From NCBI RefSeq assembly GCF_000003605.2, contig NW_003155746.1, positions 250,881-273,067 of the forward strand: a stretch of 22,187 nucleotides of DNA. Reading direction: 5' to 3'. The notes under the pieces are model-generated. The model was not told the DNA's origin, did not search any database, and saw only the letters and a program-made list of their open reading frames with translations. The DNA comes from Saccoglossus kowalevskii. Its lineage: Eukaryota; Hemichordata; Enteropneusta; Harrimaniidae. Position 1 is the first letter of the stretch; each line of letters starts with the position of its first letter. Of the stretch, positions 1 through 9,425 are shown piece by piece. Made by a program: the position numbers and the translations under genes.

Positions 1-60
1 TGATATGATATGATATGATATGATATGATATGATATGATATGATATGATATGATATGATA
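1..60. repeat. (TGATA)n pentanucleotide microsatellite
   Basis: Twelve perfect copies of TGATA run from the left edge of the window, so the array probably continues upstream. It stops abruptly at position 61. It is perfect, with no interruptions, which suggests recent expansion. Confidence 0.97.
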
Positions 61-82
61 CGTATACAATTATATACTTTAT

Positions 83-430
83 TTAGCTACAGAACTGCAT
101 TAGGTACTCCACTGACGGGATGATTTTAATTTCATCGACAGCGGTCGTTGCTGATCTGCACGCTACAACTTCGTTTGTGATGTTGCTTGCTTGCCGTGAT
201 TTGAACGAGTCTTGATTACCGATTAAAATGTTGCTCATTTGGCGTTGGTAATCTTTATTTGGAACTGAGTAACGCCCGGCACCCGGTTGCGGCTTCAATC
301 ACAATCGCTGATTTTACTGCGGGTGGATCTTCCGAGAGCCCTCCAGGGCTTATAAAACTCAAGTTCTAGGCGGTCAACATACATTAAGTTCTCCCAATTC
401 CATGTGATGTACACCTAGTATGCCAAAAAT
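83..430 (-). other. Unassigned segment with coding-like relics
   Basis: On the minus strand two short overlapping reading frames are open. One is 71 codons, ending at a TAA (83-85) that runs straight into AATAAA. The other is about 40 codons around 300-420 and contains a FYKPWRALGRSTR stretch. The segment is richer in G+C than its surroundings. Neither frame has a convincing ATG or matches a family I recognise. The pattern fits the 3' end of a decayed transposable element or a lost exon equally well, and chance cannot be excluded. Confidence 0.2.
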
Positions 431-810
431 GTTGCAGAACGATTTGAACCGGAGAAAAATAGCAGACGAAAATTTGTTTGCAAAATAAAAATAGTTCGGT
501 TGCCAATAAAAATACCATGTTCATTTGCATATCGACCATGAAAATACCGAAAACATTATTGCATGAGTGATATGTAAATTAGTTTTAGTCAAAATAAGTG
601 ACTGCTGAAAAGTACTACTATTGTTGTTCAAATTCCATTTCACTCGGCAAGTATATTCAAAATATTGTTTATTTCTGCCATGTTTCGAAAAACGATACTG
701 AAGGGACTACTTTGTTTGCTCTCAGACCTCATTTGCATACGGGGTGTGGAAATACCGATTTTGATTTCAGGGACGAATCAAAATAAACTGCAGTACATAT
801 GTAATAATAA
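431..810. other. Non-genic stretch
   Basis: AT-rich sequence with no supportable gene. The octamer-like string ATTTGCAT occurs near 523 and 730, which is not enough to call a regulatory site. Confidence 0.5.
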
Positions 811-1755
811 TAGGGATGGACACACTTAAATGGTTTACCACACGTAATATATATTACTAGATTTTCAAGCAATTATGATAACTATATTATGATTTTCATC
901 AATCACCATATGGGGATAAATTATAACGGCTTATGTCATAAACATGCACTGCCTGTCAGTAACACCTTGTAAATACACTGTTAACGCAGCTGACGTCAAC
1001 TATTAACCATATTGCTTTAACAACAAATACAGCACAATAAAAGAGACTGACGAGAAGATATTACTGATGCCTCGCAAATTGGTGGTAAGTTTGACCAGTT
1101 TCCTGCTAAGTAATTAATTGTATATATGCAGGTAGCCGTGTTTGGATACTGTTTTAGTGTGTGTAGGTGTCTATGCTGGTAAATGCATGCCGAAAGCAAT
1201 GTGAAATTTGGCGTATTTGTTGAAGTCCTACTATGCTTTGAGGAAAAATAGTAAATCTTGTAATCTCCTGATCGTTCATGGTAAATTGTATTAGACCGAC
1301 CACGCGTTGTTTAATGTGGTCATAACAGGACTTGCTACGACCAATAACGAACACAATGGGGGGGGGGGGTGAGTACTGGATCACAAATATTGTGTGATGT
1401 GACGTAGTATCTGCAAAAAACAATTGTTCGTAAACATGGCTGATATCGTATTCGTGACCTTAACCAAGTCATAGTAATTCCACGTCTGCTGGCGTTTATG
1501 GGAGGGGAGTTGTCATCTGCATTTCTCAGATATATAATTATTCCTTCTTCTTTCAGGATAAATTATTTTTAATTGTAAAACATTTTTGGTAAAGTCCATA
1601 GCACTACTGTTTAAAAAAACAACAACATTTCTACTGTTTTGTGATAAACATTCAGTGTCCATAAGCGTGTCTCCACTTTAAAACACTTATAATCTGCATG
1701 ATCTGCAAAGTGTTTATAATCTGCATAATCGGGAGGAGTGTATATGATGAAAAGT
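811..1755 (+). repeat. Dispersed repeat family, copy 1 (uninterrupted)
   Basis: This block realigns along nearly its whole length with 12685-14006. The shared order of landmarks is: a block around a GGATGGACACACTT motif, the core GTCAACTATTAACCATATTG (995-1014), a GGTAAGTTTGACC block, an ACCACGCGTTGTTTAATGTG block, a run of 12 G (1358-1369), and a tail with repeated TATAATCTGCA and AGGAGTGTATATGATGAAA. The core and right half also recur near 9140-10650, and the core alone near 10955-11225 and 18230-18440. No long ORF, LTR or terminal inverted repeat was found, so a non-autonomous mobile element of unknown class is the best description. Short minus-strand ORFs inside it look spurious. Confidence 0.85.
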
Positions 1756-2985
1756 ATTTTTTACTAGACACACACATTATAATGTTTTTATGTTCACGAC
1801 ACGTAGACAACTATGTATTAATGAAGTGTTTACTTTCATAATTCTTAGAAAAAATGAATTCAAAAGACACACATGCTATCATGCTAGCAATCACCTTCCC
1901 AAAATATATTTATGAAACTATAAACAAAAGTTTCAAGTTTGACTCATTTCTGTGTAAATGGATCAATATAAGATAAGATAAACTGTAGCACATAGCACAT
2001 ATGAAAACAATATACGTTATTATGGTGGTTTGTTTACCAAAGTGAATTAGGAAACAGAGCTTTTAAAGCGTGTAACACTGTTCTTTATAAGAACTACTCA
2101 ACCAACTTATTTAACACATGATGGTTTGTATAATCTGTATCTTTTAGTTTCAGCGAACCTACAGGTCACTGGAAGCAGACTATTTTATCAAACTAATAAT
2201 TCTTTGAAACTTTTATATTTTATGATGTAACATATTCGGACACACCACGTCGCTTTTTTCACGTTGTAATAATTCAAGCAGAAATCATATGCTTACACAT
2301 ATGTCTCTGTTGAACCACTCAACCAACGTATTTAAAAACACGAGTGTCTATTAATGGAACAATTCCACTTTGAGATACTCATTGTGATTGATCTCATGGC
2401 TTGGCAGCTCCAGAACAGCATACTCCCTGAATTTGTTATACAAACAAACAAATTACTCACTTGATCTGATTGGTCCATGTTTTGGTCACCTTATTAGATT
2501 TGGAGAACCAAATGTATCTTAAATTATTTCATCTATATATTTAATGTTTACTATGTATTGTGGTTATCTATTGAAAAGAAAAATGTATATGTGATATATC
2601 ATCTAAAAATTCAAATTGATATAACACCTTTGCCTGAAACATTGTACCATAAAATAAAATCCCCTATTTACCTGTTGCATGGAAATAGATGTCTCTGCCC
2701 AATGGTAGGTCCGGATTTTAAAACTTACCACATTTTAAACGCCTAGTAATAGAATAAATTTGTATTCTCAATGAGAAGGTCAGTGCCAATAGTCAACATT
2801 AGTTTACTGCAACTTCATTTTCTCGTAGGTTTCGCATGGACTTCTAATGCAATAAAAACTAAGAATGAATAATGTGGCTAAATATCTATTTCAAAATAAG
2901 CATATTGATATCGAGGTATTCTCTATAGTGTTGATTTTTTTCATTCTTGATATCAAAGAAAGTTTATTTTTGTTTCCCGCAGACA
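1756..2985. other. Upstream region of sulfotransferase gene 1
   Basis: AT-rich, no gene supported. A short direct repeat around CTCAACCAAC-TATTTAA occurs near 2097 and 2318. The last ~60 bases before position 2982 form a T-rich tract ending TTTCCCGCAG directly before the start codon, and the equivalent place in gene 2 ends TTGTTCTCAG. This suggests that a 5' non-coding exon lies further upstream and is spliced in here. I could not locate that exon or a promoter. Confidence 0.4.
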
Positions 2986-3094
2986 ATGGCAGAACAACGT
3001 TTCTCCACGAAAAAACAACTTTTAATTCTCGTAATAGTAACGTTGTCAATTCTTGTTGTGTATCATAAGAAATGGATAATTACATTAAACTTAG
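2986..3094 (+). CDS. Gene 1 coding exon 1: cytosolic tail and type II signal anchor
   Basis: Start ATG at 2986, 109 nt, ending in phase 1 at TTAG|GTAAGA, a strong 5' splice site. It encodes 36 residues plus one base. A short basic tail (...STKK) is followed by a hydrophobic run LLILVIVTLSILVVY and then HKKW, the usual layout of a Golgi type II anchor. I chose this ATG because gene 2 has its ATG at the same alignment point. The in-frame ATG at 2947 lies upstream of a good acceptor (CCCGCAG, ending 2982) and has no counterpart in gene 2. Intron 1 is 3095-3510 (416 bp). Confidence 0.85.
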
Positions 3095-6000
3095 GTAAGA
3101 CAATAATTAAATTAATATGTATGTACTGATCAAAGAATGGATTTTATTTGATATGTTTTATCATAAAATAATGCAGTATTCGTTCAATAAAATAGTGTGA
3201 CTCAGCGATTCAATCTAAACTAAAATCAGAGAAACAGGTTTGACGTTTTTTGGGAGTATCCTTTACTGTGTGAACCTGTAAACAGTATGTGCCCCGAATA
3301 CTGACGTGTTTTTCCAAGATAGCATGAGCGGCAATGTAAATATCAACTGATTGTAGTGTGTCAAATATGATGTACACTTCCCTATGATGAATTTGTTTGC
3401 GATCGTGTCTGTTCGACCGTTTCAATAATTAAGTGACTAAATAAGTGTATTATAATATATCACAATATACGCCTGGTAACTTGCACGAATACAAAATTAT
3501 TTTTTCGTAGACCAATTGACTGTCCCGGGTTATCAAAAGGACACCAGAGAACAACAAATGTCCATGAAAGGTCAAGAAACAAATCATACCACAATGGAAA
3601 TTGCTCGGAAAGTGGTTGTAACCCCCACTAAAAATAAAGAGAAGGTAATTAATCATACAATGGAATGAACGTTACATATTTGAGTTTTTCTGGCACTGTT
3701 ATTTTATAAACGTTACAACGTAACGTCATATTGTTGGCGATCAGCTCCGCTAGGATTGCCGTTATACTCACTTTTGTGTGTGTGTGTGTGTGTTTCTGTG
3801 TGATTTCCAGTGTTTTTCATGTATTATTTCTTCTGTGATTTTTTTGGCTTGGCCGATTTCGCTCAAACTTGGCAGGCTGGTCATACCTTCACATACCTAG
3901 TTATAAGGAAAAATCCGAAAATTTGTTTGGCCCACCGTTGTCATAGCAACAACCAAAAACTGTTTTTTGGATAGCTTCACGCCAAATGTATCTCCTCCTA
4001 CAAATTTGGGATTAAACACCTCAGACGTAGCTCATTCTACTCAGCTTGAGTGTGGGCACAAATTACTATTTGAATTTTTTGATATGTTTTTTCATTACCG
4101 AGAAATTTGACCCCAAAGTTGGGGTAACTGTTCACCATGAATGGCTTTTTAACTCTGTGATTGTTTTGGCTGTGCCGATTTGGTTCAAACTTGGCAGGCA
4201 AGTCACACCTTCACTCTAGTTAGGTTGTAAAATCTGAAAACAAATTCTGGCCCACCGTTTCTATGGAAACAGCCAAAAAAACTGATTTTTTTTGTACATT
4301 CACGCCAAATGTATCTCACCCTACATTTCTGTGATTAAAAAAGCACGGACGTAGCTCATTCTACTCAGCTTGTCTATTTTCATTATCTAGAAAATTGACC
4401 TGAAAGTTGGGATAACTTTTCAACGGCTTCTATCTGCTCTGTGATTTTTTTTGGCTTGGCTGATTTTGTCCATACTTGAAAAACAACTTTTTCCATCGCT
4501 GCCATGGCAACAGCCAAAAACCGATTTTTGAATACGTTCATGTCCTACCGTGACAACAATCGAAAACATTTTGCTTGCTTTTTGAGCGGAGCAGATCTGC
4601 ATGAAATTATGAGTTTTTTTGAGTGTTTTTTATTGAAAATTGCAATTTTGAACTGGTAATAAATACAATTTGTTGAATAATTATGATTGCATGTAATATT
4701 TACAGTTTAATACATGGCTCAACACACACACACACAAAGAACTATTTTACAGTGGGCCAGCCAAGTGTTTCCACATACAAAAATAATATTGCTATTTAAT
4801 TATTTTATTTTATAATATAATATTGCCACTGATTTCTTTAAAATAAATTTACCATTTACAAATTAATGTGTTGGACACTATATAATCTTAATATTTTACA
4901 ATCCATATCCTTATTTTTGAATCTGTTTCAAGACATTAGAAAAAAATATTTTAGAAACATAACAATACAACGACTGGATTTGGTGTTACTGTTTGCTCCC
5001 AATTCATACTGGAATATTGCTAGTAATAATTAATAAAGCTTGTTCAGAATACCATTTATTCCCGACATCATATTCAATGGCTAGTTCTCAGGATCTACAA
5101 CAGTAAATAAATAAACAAAAATCATTTTGATGCCATGTTTTTAGACGACACCGCTATATCGCACAGATATTCAACACCGCCATATCGAATTTGGATTTGG
5201 ACCATACCATTTCAAGCTGCAGAGTGTCTAAACAATGACTCAACAAACAATAAACACATCTTCCACCCACCACACAAATTTTAGCCACAATTGAACAACC
5301 AAGAAAGCAACAAATATCAGACTGCATCTTGAAAACAACGAGATACCGCATTACAATCAGTCATTACAAACATGAAATCCTCCACCCCTCCCAGTACACC
5401 ATTTACACCCAACTACTCATTTGCATCTATGTACAACTAGCTTAGCCAATATATGAACCTGACTCATCGAACTTTTGACCAACCACTCATTCTAAATATT
5501 GTTGAGTGAGGGCGCTATTTACTAATGAGAGGAATCTTTTAAAAAAATTAAATATGTATATATATATTTGTACATGTTTACATATTTAACACACTCTTGT
5601 ATTCCTGCTTTCACAGTATGTGCGGGAAAATGTCAAAACTATCACATATGATTGTCAAAAGGTTAGCCAGCAACGAATGGAAACTGCCAGACAAGCCTGC
5701 TTGGCTAACAACATAACGCCATCGAAGAAACCAAGGCACATTGGTTCGCTTATTGTTTCAAACAAATACAAATTTATGTTTGAGTTGACTCCTAAAGTCT
5801 CATCTACATGTTGGAAGCATTTCTTGCATGATGTTGTTGATCCACAGTGTATGGGAAATGTGTACGGAGATGGAATGTTGAACACTGTCAAATTAAATAA
5901 GACCATAGAAGAGTTAGAAGAATATAAAAAGGCGATATTTTTCAGGGAACCCTTGGAACGACTTGTATCCTACTACTATTCCATTGTGCATTACACGTCG

Positions 6001-6435
6001 GTGTTTTCAGGTAGGAATAAAGAGTTCAATGACCTCATCATCAGAAGTGGAATCCGTAATCACAGTGTGATGCATAGCACACCTAAGGGAGATATTTACA
6101 ATATTACATTCTCGGAGTTTGCACAGATGGTTTTGTTTTACAAAGCAAATGCCAGTATTTCAATGTCTGGTCACTACCAAAGAGTGGGGTATGAATTATG
6201 CCTTCACGATTATGACTTTATTGGCCATTTTGAGACTCTTTCTGAGGACGCCGAATGTTTTCTCAAGCTAATCAATATCGCCGATCAATTTAGTTTTCCA
6301 GAAATACATGTACAGAAGGGCAACGTCAGATTCAATGAATCATTGAAAAGTTTGCCCCGAAACGTTCTTAGAGATTTAATCGAATTTTATCGATTGGATT
6401 ATGAAATTCTTGCGTATAAAATTCCGAAATTTTAA
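2986..6435 (+). CDS. Carbohydrate sulfotransferase (CHST8-14 / HNK-1 ST like), gene 1, complete in three coding exons
   Basis: Joined exons 2986-3094, 3511-3611 and 5617-6435 give 342 residues, a normal length for Golgi carbohydrate sulfotransferases. The order is: basic N-terminus, single membrane anchor (about 11-26), polar stem (27-115), then a Sulfotransfer_2 catalytic domain (about 118-335). The 5'-phosphosulfate-binding loop is TPKVSSTCWKH (128-138). The 3'-phosphate-binding motif is FREPLERLVS (179-188). The family signature YDFIGHFETL lies at 269-278. N-glycosylation sequons occur at N61, N102, N164, N218, N232, N248 and N310, as expected for a luminal protein. The family moves sulfate from PAPS to a terminal or GalNAc/GlcA-type sugar in the Golgi; the acceptor cannot be read from the sequence. 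A closely related tandem paralogue starts at 19530. Exact orthology within CHST8-14 is not determined, so no symbol is given. Confidence 0.9.
3511..3611 (+). CDS. Gene 1 coding exon 2: luminal stem
   Basis: It follows a T-rich tract and acceptor TTCGTAG (ending 3510), is 101 nt long, completes the split codon and ends in phase 0 after a Lys. Residues 37-70 include VPGYQK and GQETNHT, both shared with gene 2; the NHT is a glycosylation sequon. The donor AAA|GTGGTT is weak. A second GT six bases on (GTT|GTAACC at 3618) would add two Val codons in frame and is a plausible alternative. The exon is too short to find by ORF length; it was recognised by alignment to 20067-20167. Confidence 0.8.
3739..4597. 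mobile_element. Inverted-end element with ~300 bp internal tandem units in gene 1 intron 2
   Basis: The outer ends are near-perfect inverted repeats: GATCAGCTCCGCT (3739-3751) and AGCGGAGCAGATC (4585-4597), 12 of 13 complementary. Inside are two and a half direct repeats beginning CTGTGATT at 3833, 4155 and 4439 (units of 322 and 284 bp, the third truncated). Units share the landmarks TTGGCTTGGC, CAAACTTGGCAGGC, GGCCCACCGTT, ATGGAAACAGCCAAAAA, CACGCCAAATGTATCTC and GACGTAGCTCATTCTACTCA. A TG microsatellite precedes unit 1. No coding capacity is seen. This resembles non-autonomous invertebrate elements with an internal satellite core, but the class is not assigned. Confidence 0.65.
3775..3793. 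repeat. (TG)n microsatellite
   Basis: Nine TG dinucleotides just inside the left end of the intronic element. An AC tract of opposite sense follows the element at 4722-4736. Confidence 0.95.
4722..4736. repeat. (AC)n microsatellite
   Basis: Seven AC dinucleotides about 125 bp to the right of the element's right end. With the TG tract at 3775 it forms an outer complementary pair. Confidence 0.9.
5617..6435 (+). CDS. Gene 1 coding exon 3: catalytic domain
   Basis: Starts after a T-rich tract and CAG at 5616, in phase 0 with TAT GTG CGG, and runs 272 codons to TAA at 6433-6435. There is no ATG at the exon start, which fits an internal/terminal exon. It carries both PAPS-binding motifs and the DYDFIGHFETL signature. 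In many relatives the segment before that signature has an HW-x-P motif followed by two close cysteines; here it reads GHYQRVGYELC followed by LHDYDF, with Tyr for Trp and only one Cys. The gene 2 exon has the same replacement. Confidence 0.93.
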   Translation, partial: YVRENVKTITYDCQKVSQQRMETARQACLANNITPSKKPRHIGSLIVSNKYKFMFELTPKVSSTCWKHFLHDVVDPQCMGNVYGDGMLNTVKLNKTIEELEEYKKAIFFREPLERLVSYYYSIVHYTSVFSGRNKEFNDLIIRSGIRNHSVMHSTPKGDIYNITFSEFAQMVLFYKANASISMSGHYQRVGYELCLHDYDFIGHFETLSEDAECFLKLINIADQFSFPEIHVQKGNVRFNESLKSLPRNVLRDLIEFYRLDYEILAYKIPKF

Positions 6436-7297
6436 TGACTTTTAAATTAATTAAATACAGGCTACATGTCTGAACCATTGCCAATTACATATGTGCAGTA
6501 TCCTGTGCGTTTTCTCAGAAACCAAAATCTACAATAGCTGATGGAATTTTAAGATTCAAAAGCTTGTCCATATAGAATGAATCACGAATACTAAAATATT
6601 ATATCTAACATTTCAGTTATTTAGGATAGCGAAAAGTTCACATGTTTTCACATCAATCATTCGCATCTGCTTTTCAACGTGCATATCTTGATCTAAAATA
6701 CGCGCTCATATCTTCCAATTAGAAAATCATTCTTTTAAATTACTTGACATACTGAGCTGTTTGTCTGTTTGCTGTACTTGTGGCTGATCGCGCAGTTAAA
6801 GTGATGATCCCTTATATAATAAAGACTTGATTATTCAAACTTCCATTTATAGTTTAATTAAGGATAGAGCTCAACACCACCAAATCTTTGGTCATAGAGA
6901 TAATTTGTTGTTTTCCTTGCTCAATGTTTAAACAATTACATGATAAGAAAAAACAAAAGTATTCATACACACAAAGACCGGTTTCATAGTTGCAGTGAGG
7001 TATACTTGAAGGTCAATATTATGATTTTGCATGTTAAAAGTTCTGCTTTATTTCAGAGTGTCATTTTTGTAGTTAAATATCTTTAATACCATTATTTTTT
7101 CTTCACTGGGGATTTTTTTGATTCATTTACAACTTTCTGATTAAACCATATATAACCCTGGGTTTAAAGCATTTTTAAAAATTGTTTTGCATTCATTCAG
7201 TTTGTAGTTATATTTACGCATTATACGATCTTTGGATAAAAACGAAAGAACTTTTGATTTTGAACTGTGGAGGCGTTACATTTGCATATAACTACAG
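6436..7297. other. Gene 1 3' flank
   Basis: AT-rich, no further gene supported. The 3' UTR probably occupies the first ~400 bases, up to the poly(A) signal candidate at 6818. Confidence 0.5.
6818..6823 (+). terminator. Candidate poly(A) signal AATAAA of gene 1
   Basis: The first clean AATAAA after the stop codon, giving a 3' UTR of roughly 400 nt. No transcript evidence; a variant signal nearer the stop could be used instead. Confidence 0.4.
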
Positions 7298-7417
7298 GCG
7301 GTGTGAAAGATGTTGCGCGCCAAGAGAAGACCGGAGAAGACCTGGCTCGTCGCCGTCCGAAATAAAGATATCTACCCCGTTATGATACAACTGCGGTGTT
7401 TGCAGATAACCTACAGA
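7298..7417 (+). other. Candidate isolated exon, CpG-rich
   Basis: Flanked by an acceptor-like ACTACAG (ending 7297) and a donor AGA|GTAAGG (GT at 7418). An ATG at 7310 opens exactly 36 codons to the donor, with an in-frame TGA just upstream (7304). The peptide is basic at first (MLRAKRRPEKTW) and then mixed. CpG dinucleotides are much denser than in neighbouring DNA. I do not recognise the peptide. It could be a first coding exon, a transposon relic or chance. Confidence 0.2.
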
Positions 7418-7443
7418 GTAAGGAACTGACTTCGATCAACTAT

Positions 7444-8100
7444 TTAGCTATCCAGTGAGGGTTTCTCCGATCGTCGACCGTTGATTTTGTAAGCCGTGTC
7501 ACTCCCCGTGTAATTGTTACAGTCACCACTGCCCATGGACGGTTTGGTTATTATCGATTGTAATACATCACTGTGATGAGAATTCGTCGATTCGGAACTT
7601 TTATTGAGCTTCGTTTCTGTTAGAGAATTAACTTTTGTGTGACGATTTAGTGAAAAATAAGTTTCTTTATTCACATGATTTTGCAATTGCAAGATTTGGT
7701 CACCGAGTGCTCACAAATTTACTGTGATCACATGTGTAGCTTGGTAGTATTTTGTTTGTTTGTATTTTTGAATTTTTATTGATTCCATGAGGCAATAACT
7801 TTTGCCTATGCTGGTCACTAAGTTCGTTGCTGTGACAACCGAAGTGGTCATATAGGTCACGTGCAAACTCGTGTTCCCGCAAATATCATTGTAAGTTTCG
7901 ATATATTTTTTCGACCCGTTGTTAAAATTACTGAAATTTATCTCCGTCGAACTACAAGACGGACTTTTGGCTTTGGAACCTGTGGGGGTGTGTGAACACA
8001 GACCATTTCCTACTAAAGGTGTTTTGTATACTATTGCTTTATCTCTTGTATAGTTTAGATAAGTGATATTGCTCTGTAACCACGGTATAAAAATATACTG
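7444..8100 (-). pseudogene. Possible broken ORF pair, unknown product
   Basis: On the minus strand one frame is open from 8100 to 7714 (129 codons), interrupted by a single TGA (7711-7713), then open again for 88 codons to TAA at 7444-7446. The inferred product is rich in Ser, Thr, Asn and Lys, especially in the second part, and has no membrane segment or motif I recognise. An acceptor-like TTACAG lies close to the upstream limit. Another minus-strand frame (7882-7700) is also open for 60 codons, which weakens the case. This could be a pseudogene, one or two exons, or coincidence. Confidence 0.22.
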
Positions 8101-8160
8101 TCAATGATTTGATTTACAAAGTCAAATAATAAATAATAAATTTGAATTTAGTCAGTGTGG

Positions 8161-8416
8161 CTAATAAGGTTAATGCATTAATATTTTTGAACAGTTGCCT
8201 GTTAGGTTAATAAGGTTGATGCATTAATATTTTTGAACAGTTGCCTGTTAGGGTAATACGGTTGATACATTAATATTTTTGAAGAGTTATCTGTTAGGTT
8301 AATAAAGTAGATTCATTAATATTTCTGGAACAGTTGCCTGTTTGGGTAATACGGTTGATACATTAATATTTTTGAACAGTTGCCTGTTAGGTTAATAGGG
8401 TTAGTTAATTAATATT
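8161..8416. repeat. 46-bp minisatellite, five full units plus a partial
   Basis: Units start at 8161, 8207, 8253, 8299 and 8346, with a partial at 8392. Lengths are 46, 46, 46, 47 and 46. Every unit carries CATTAATATTT (or a close variant) followed by AACAGTTGCCTGTT. Units 3 and 5 share GTAATACGGTTGATACATT, while units 1, 2 and 4 start TTAATAA or similar, so the array alternates in type. There are no spacers and the units are not CRISPR-like. Confidence 0.95.
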
Positions 8417-9139
8417 CTGTGTTGTGACTTGTATGCCCATACTGTTTACAGTGGGTATCCATACTGTATTGTTTTTACTGTTGCTCTTTGAGCTGATGTT
8501 ATCCATTTACTAGCTTGAGAAATCAATGTGTTTAATAAAACTGACATAATAAGTTCAACGTAATATATGGTATTGTCACGTCTTGTGGATGAGCGATTTG
8601 TGTGACAGTGTCCCCTATATGGTATATAGTGTTGATAGTGATTACTTATATGATAGTGGTTTTCTTATAGAGCTAGTCACTGGTAAATGCCACTTGCCAA
8701 TCTTGGGAGAGCAGCATCAGACGAAGACTCATAGTGGAGAAGTTGACTCAACCCAGCCTGACCCACAGCTCGAAATTGATTTTATTATAATTGCTTTCTC
8801 CCTGGTCCCGATCTGACAATTCACCTGAGCTAGCCTGACGAGACTGGGGCTACACATATTTAAAGAAACCCATAATGAAAAAATAAAAGAGTCTTCACCT
8901 AACATGGCATTTTACATAACATGCGTTTTTAGTTTTATACATATATATATTATAAATATATTTCTATCGATTTTACGACTTCAATGACTTTAAGGATACA
9001 AAACCAACTTTTAACTAACCAAGTTCGGAAAGATTTCATGTGAACTTTTTCAATATTTATTATTGCCGGATGCATATTGCGTCAACATATGACAGTTGTG
9101 AAGCGCTGGTGAGACACTAAACAATATGAAATTATCCTT
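8417..9139. other. Non-genic stretch
   Basis: No supportable gene. A 77-codon plus-strand frame at 8583-8816 has no recognisable features and no splice or family support. An AT microsatellite-like tract lies near 8940-8960. Confidence 0.5.
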
Positions 9140-9425
9140 TTTTTTTTATCTCACTCTATACAACAATCCATATCACTAATGCAAACCAAACTAATGAGAA
9201 ACAACAATTTTTAAACAATATAATGTGGGACATTTCTCGCGATGTTGGTGTAATCCTTTGCCTCTTGTTCCAAACATGTACTGTCTGTCCTGTCAGTGAT
9301 ACTATGGGAATAGAATTTATTTAGCACAGCTGTTGTCAACTATTATCCATATTGTTTTTAACACGAAGGAGTGAGTACTTAAACGATAATGTCGAGAAGA
9401 TATCACTGTGGCTATGCATATTAAA

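Larger units (their letters stand above)
3612..5616. other. Gene 1 intron 2 (2005 bp)
   Basis: Lies between the exon 2 donor and the acceptor TTTCACAG at 5616. It is about 700 bp longer than the matching intron of gene 2, and much of the excess is the element at 3739-4597. From about 4740 to 5616 the intron is unremarkable AT-rich sequence, including a short TATATATAT tract near 5555. Confidence 0.8.

Noticed and set aside
2865-3068. A 67-codon plus-strand frame overlapping gene 1 exon 1 in another frame
   Set aside because: It has no counterpart at the same position in gene 2 and lacks the membrane anchor expected for the family.
5655-5906. An 83-codon minus-strand frame opposite exon 3
   Set aside because: Antisense shadow of the well-supported catalytic exon, with no independent evidence.
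8161-8416. CRISPR array
   Set aside because: The 46-bp units abut with no unique spacers, and the context is an animal genome. It is a minisatellite.
8583-8816. A 77-codon plus-strand frame
   Set aside because: No family features, no splice context, and its length is within chance for this base composition.
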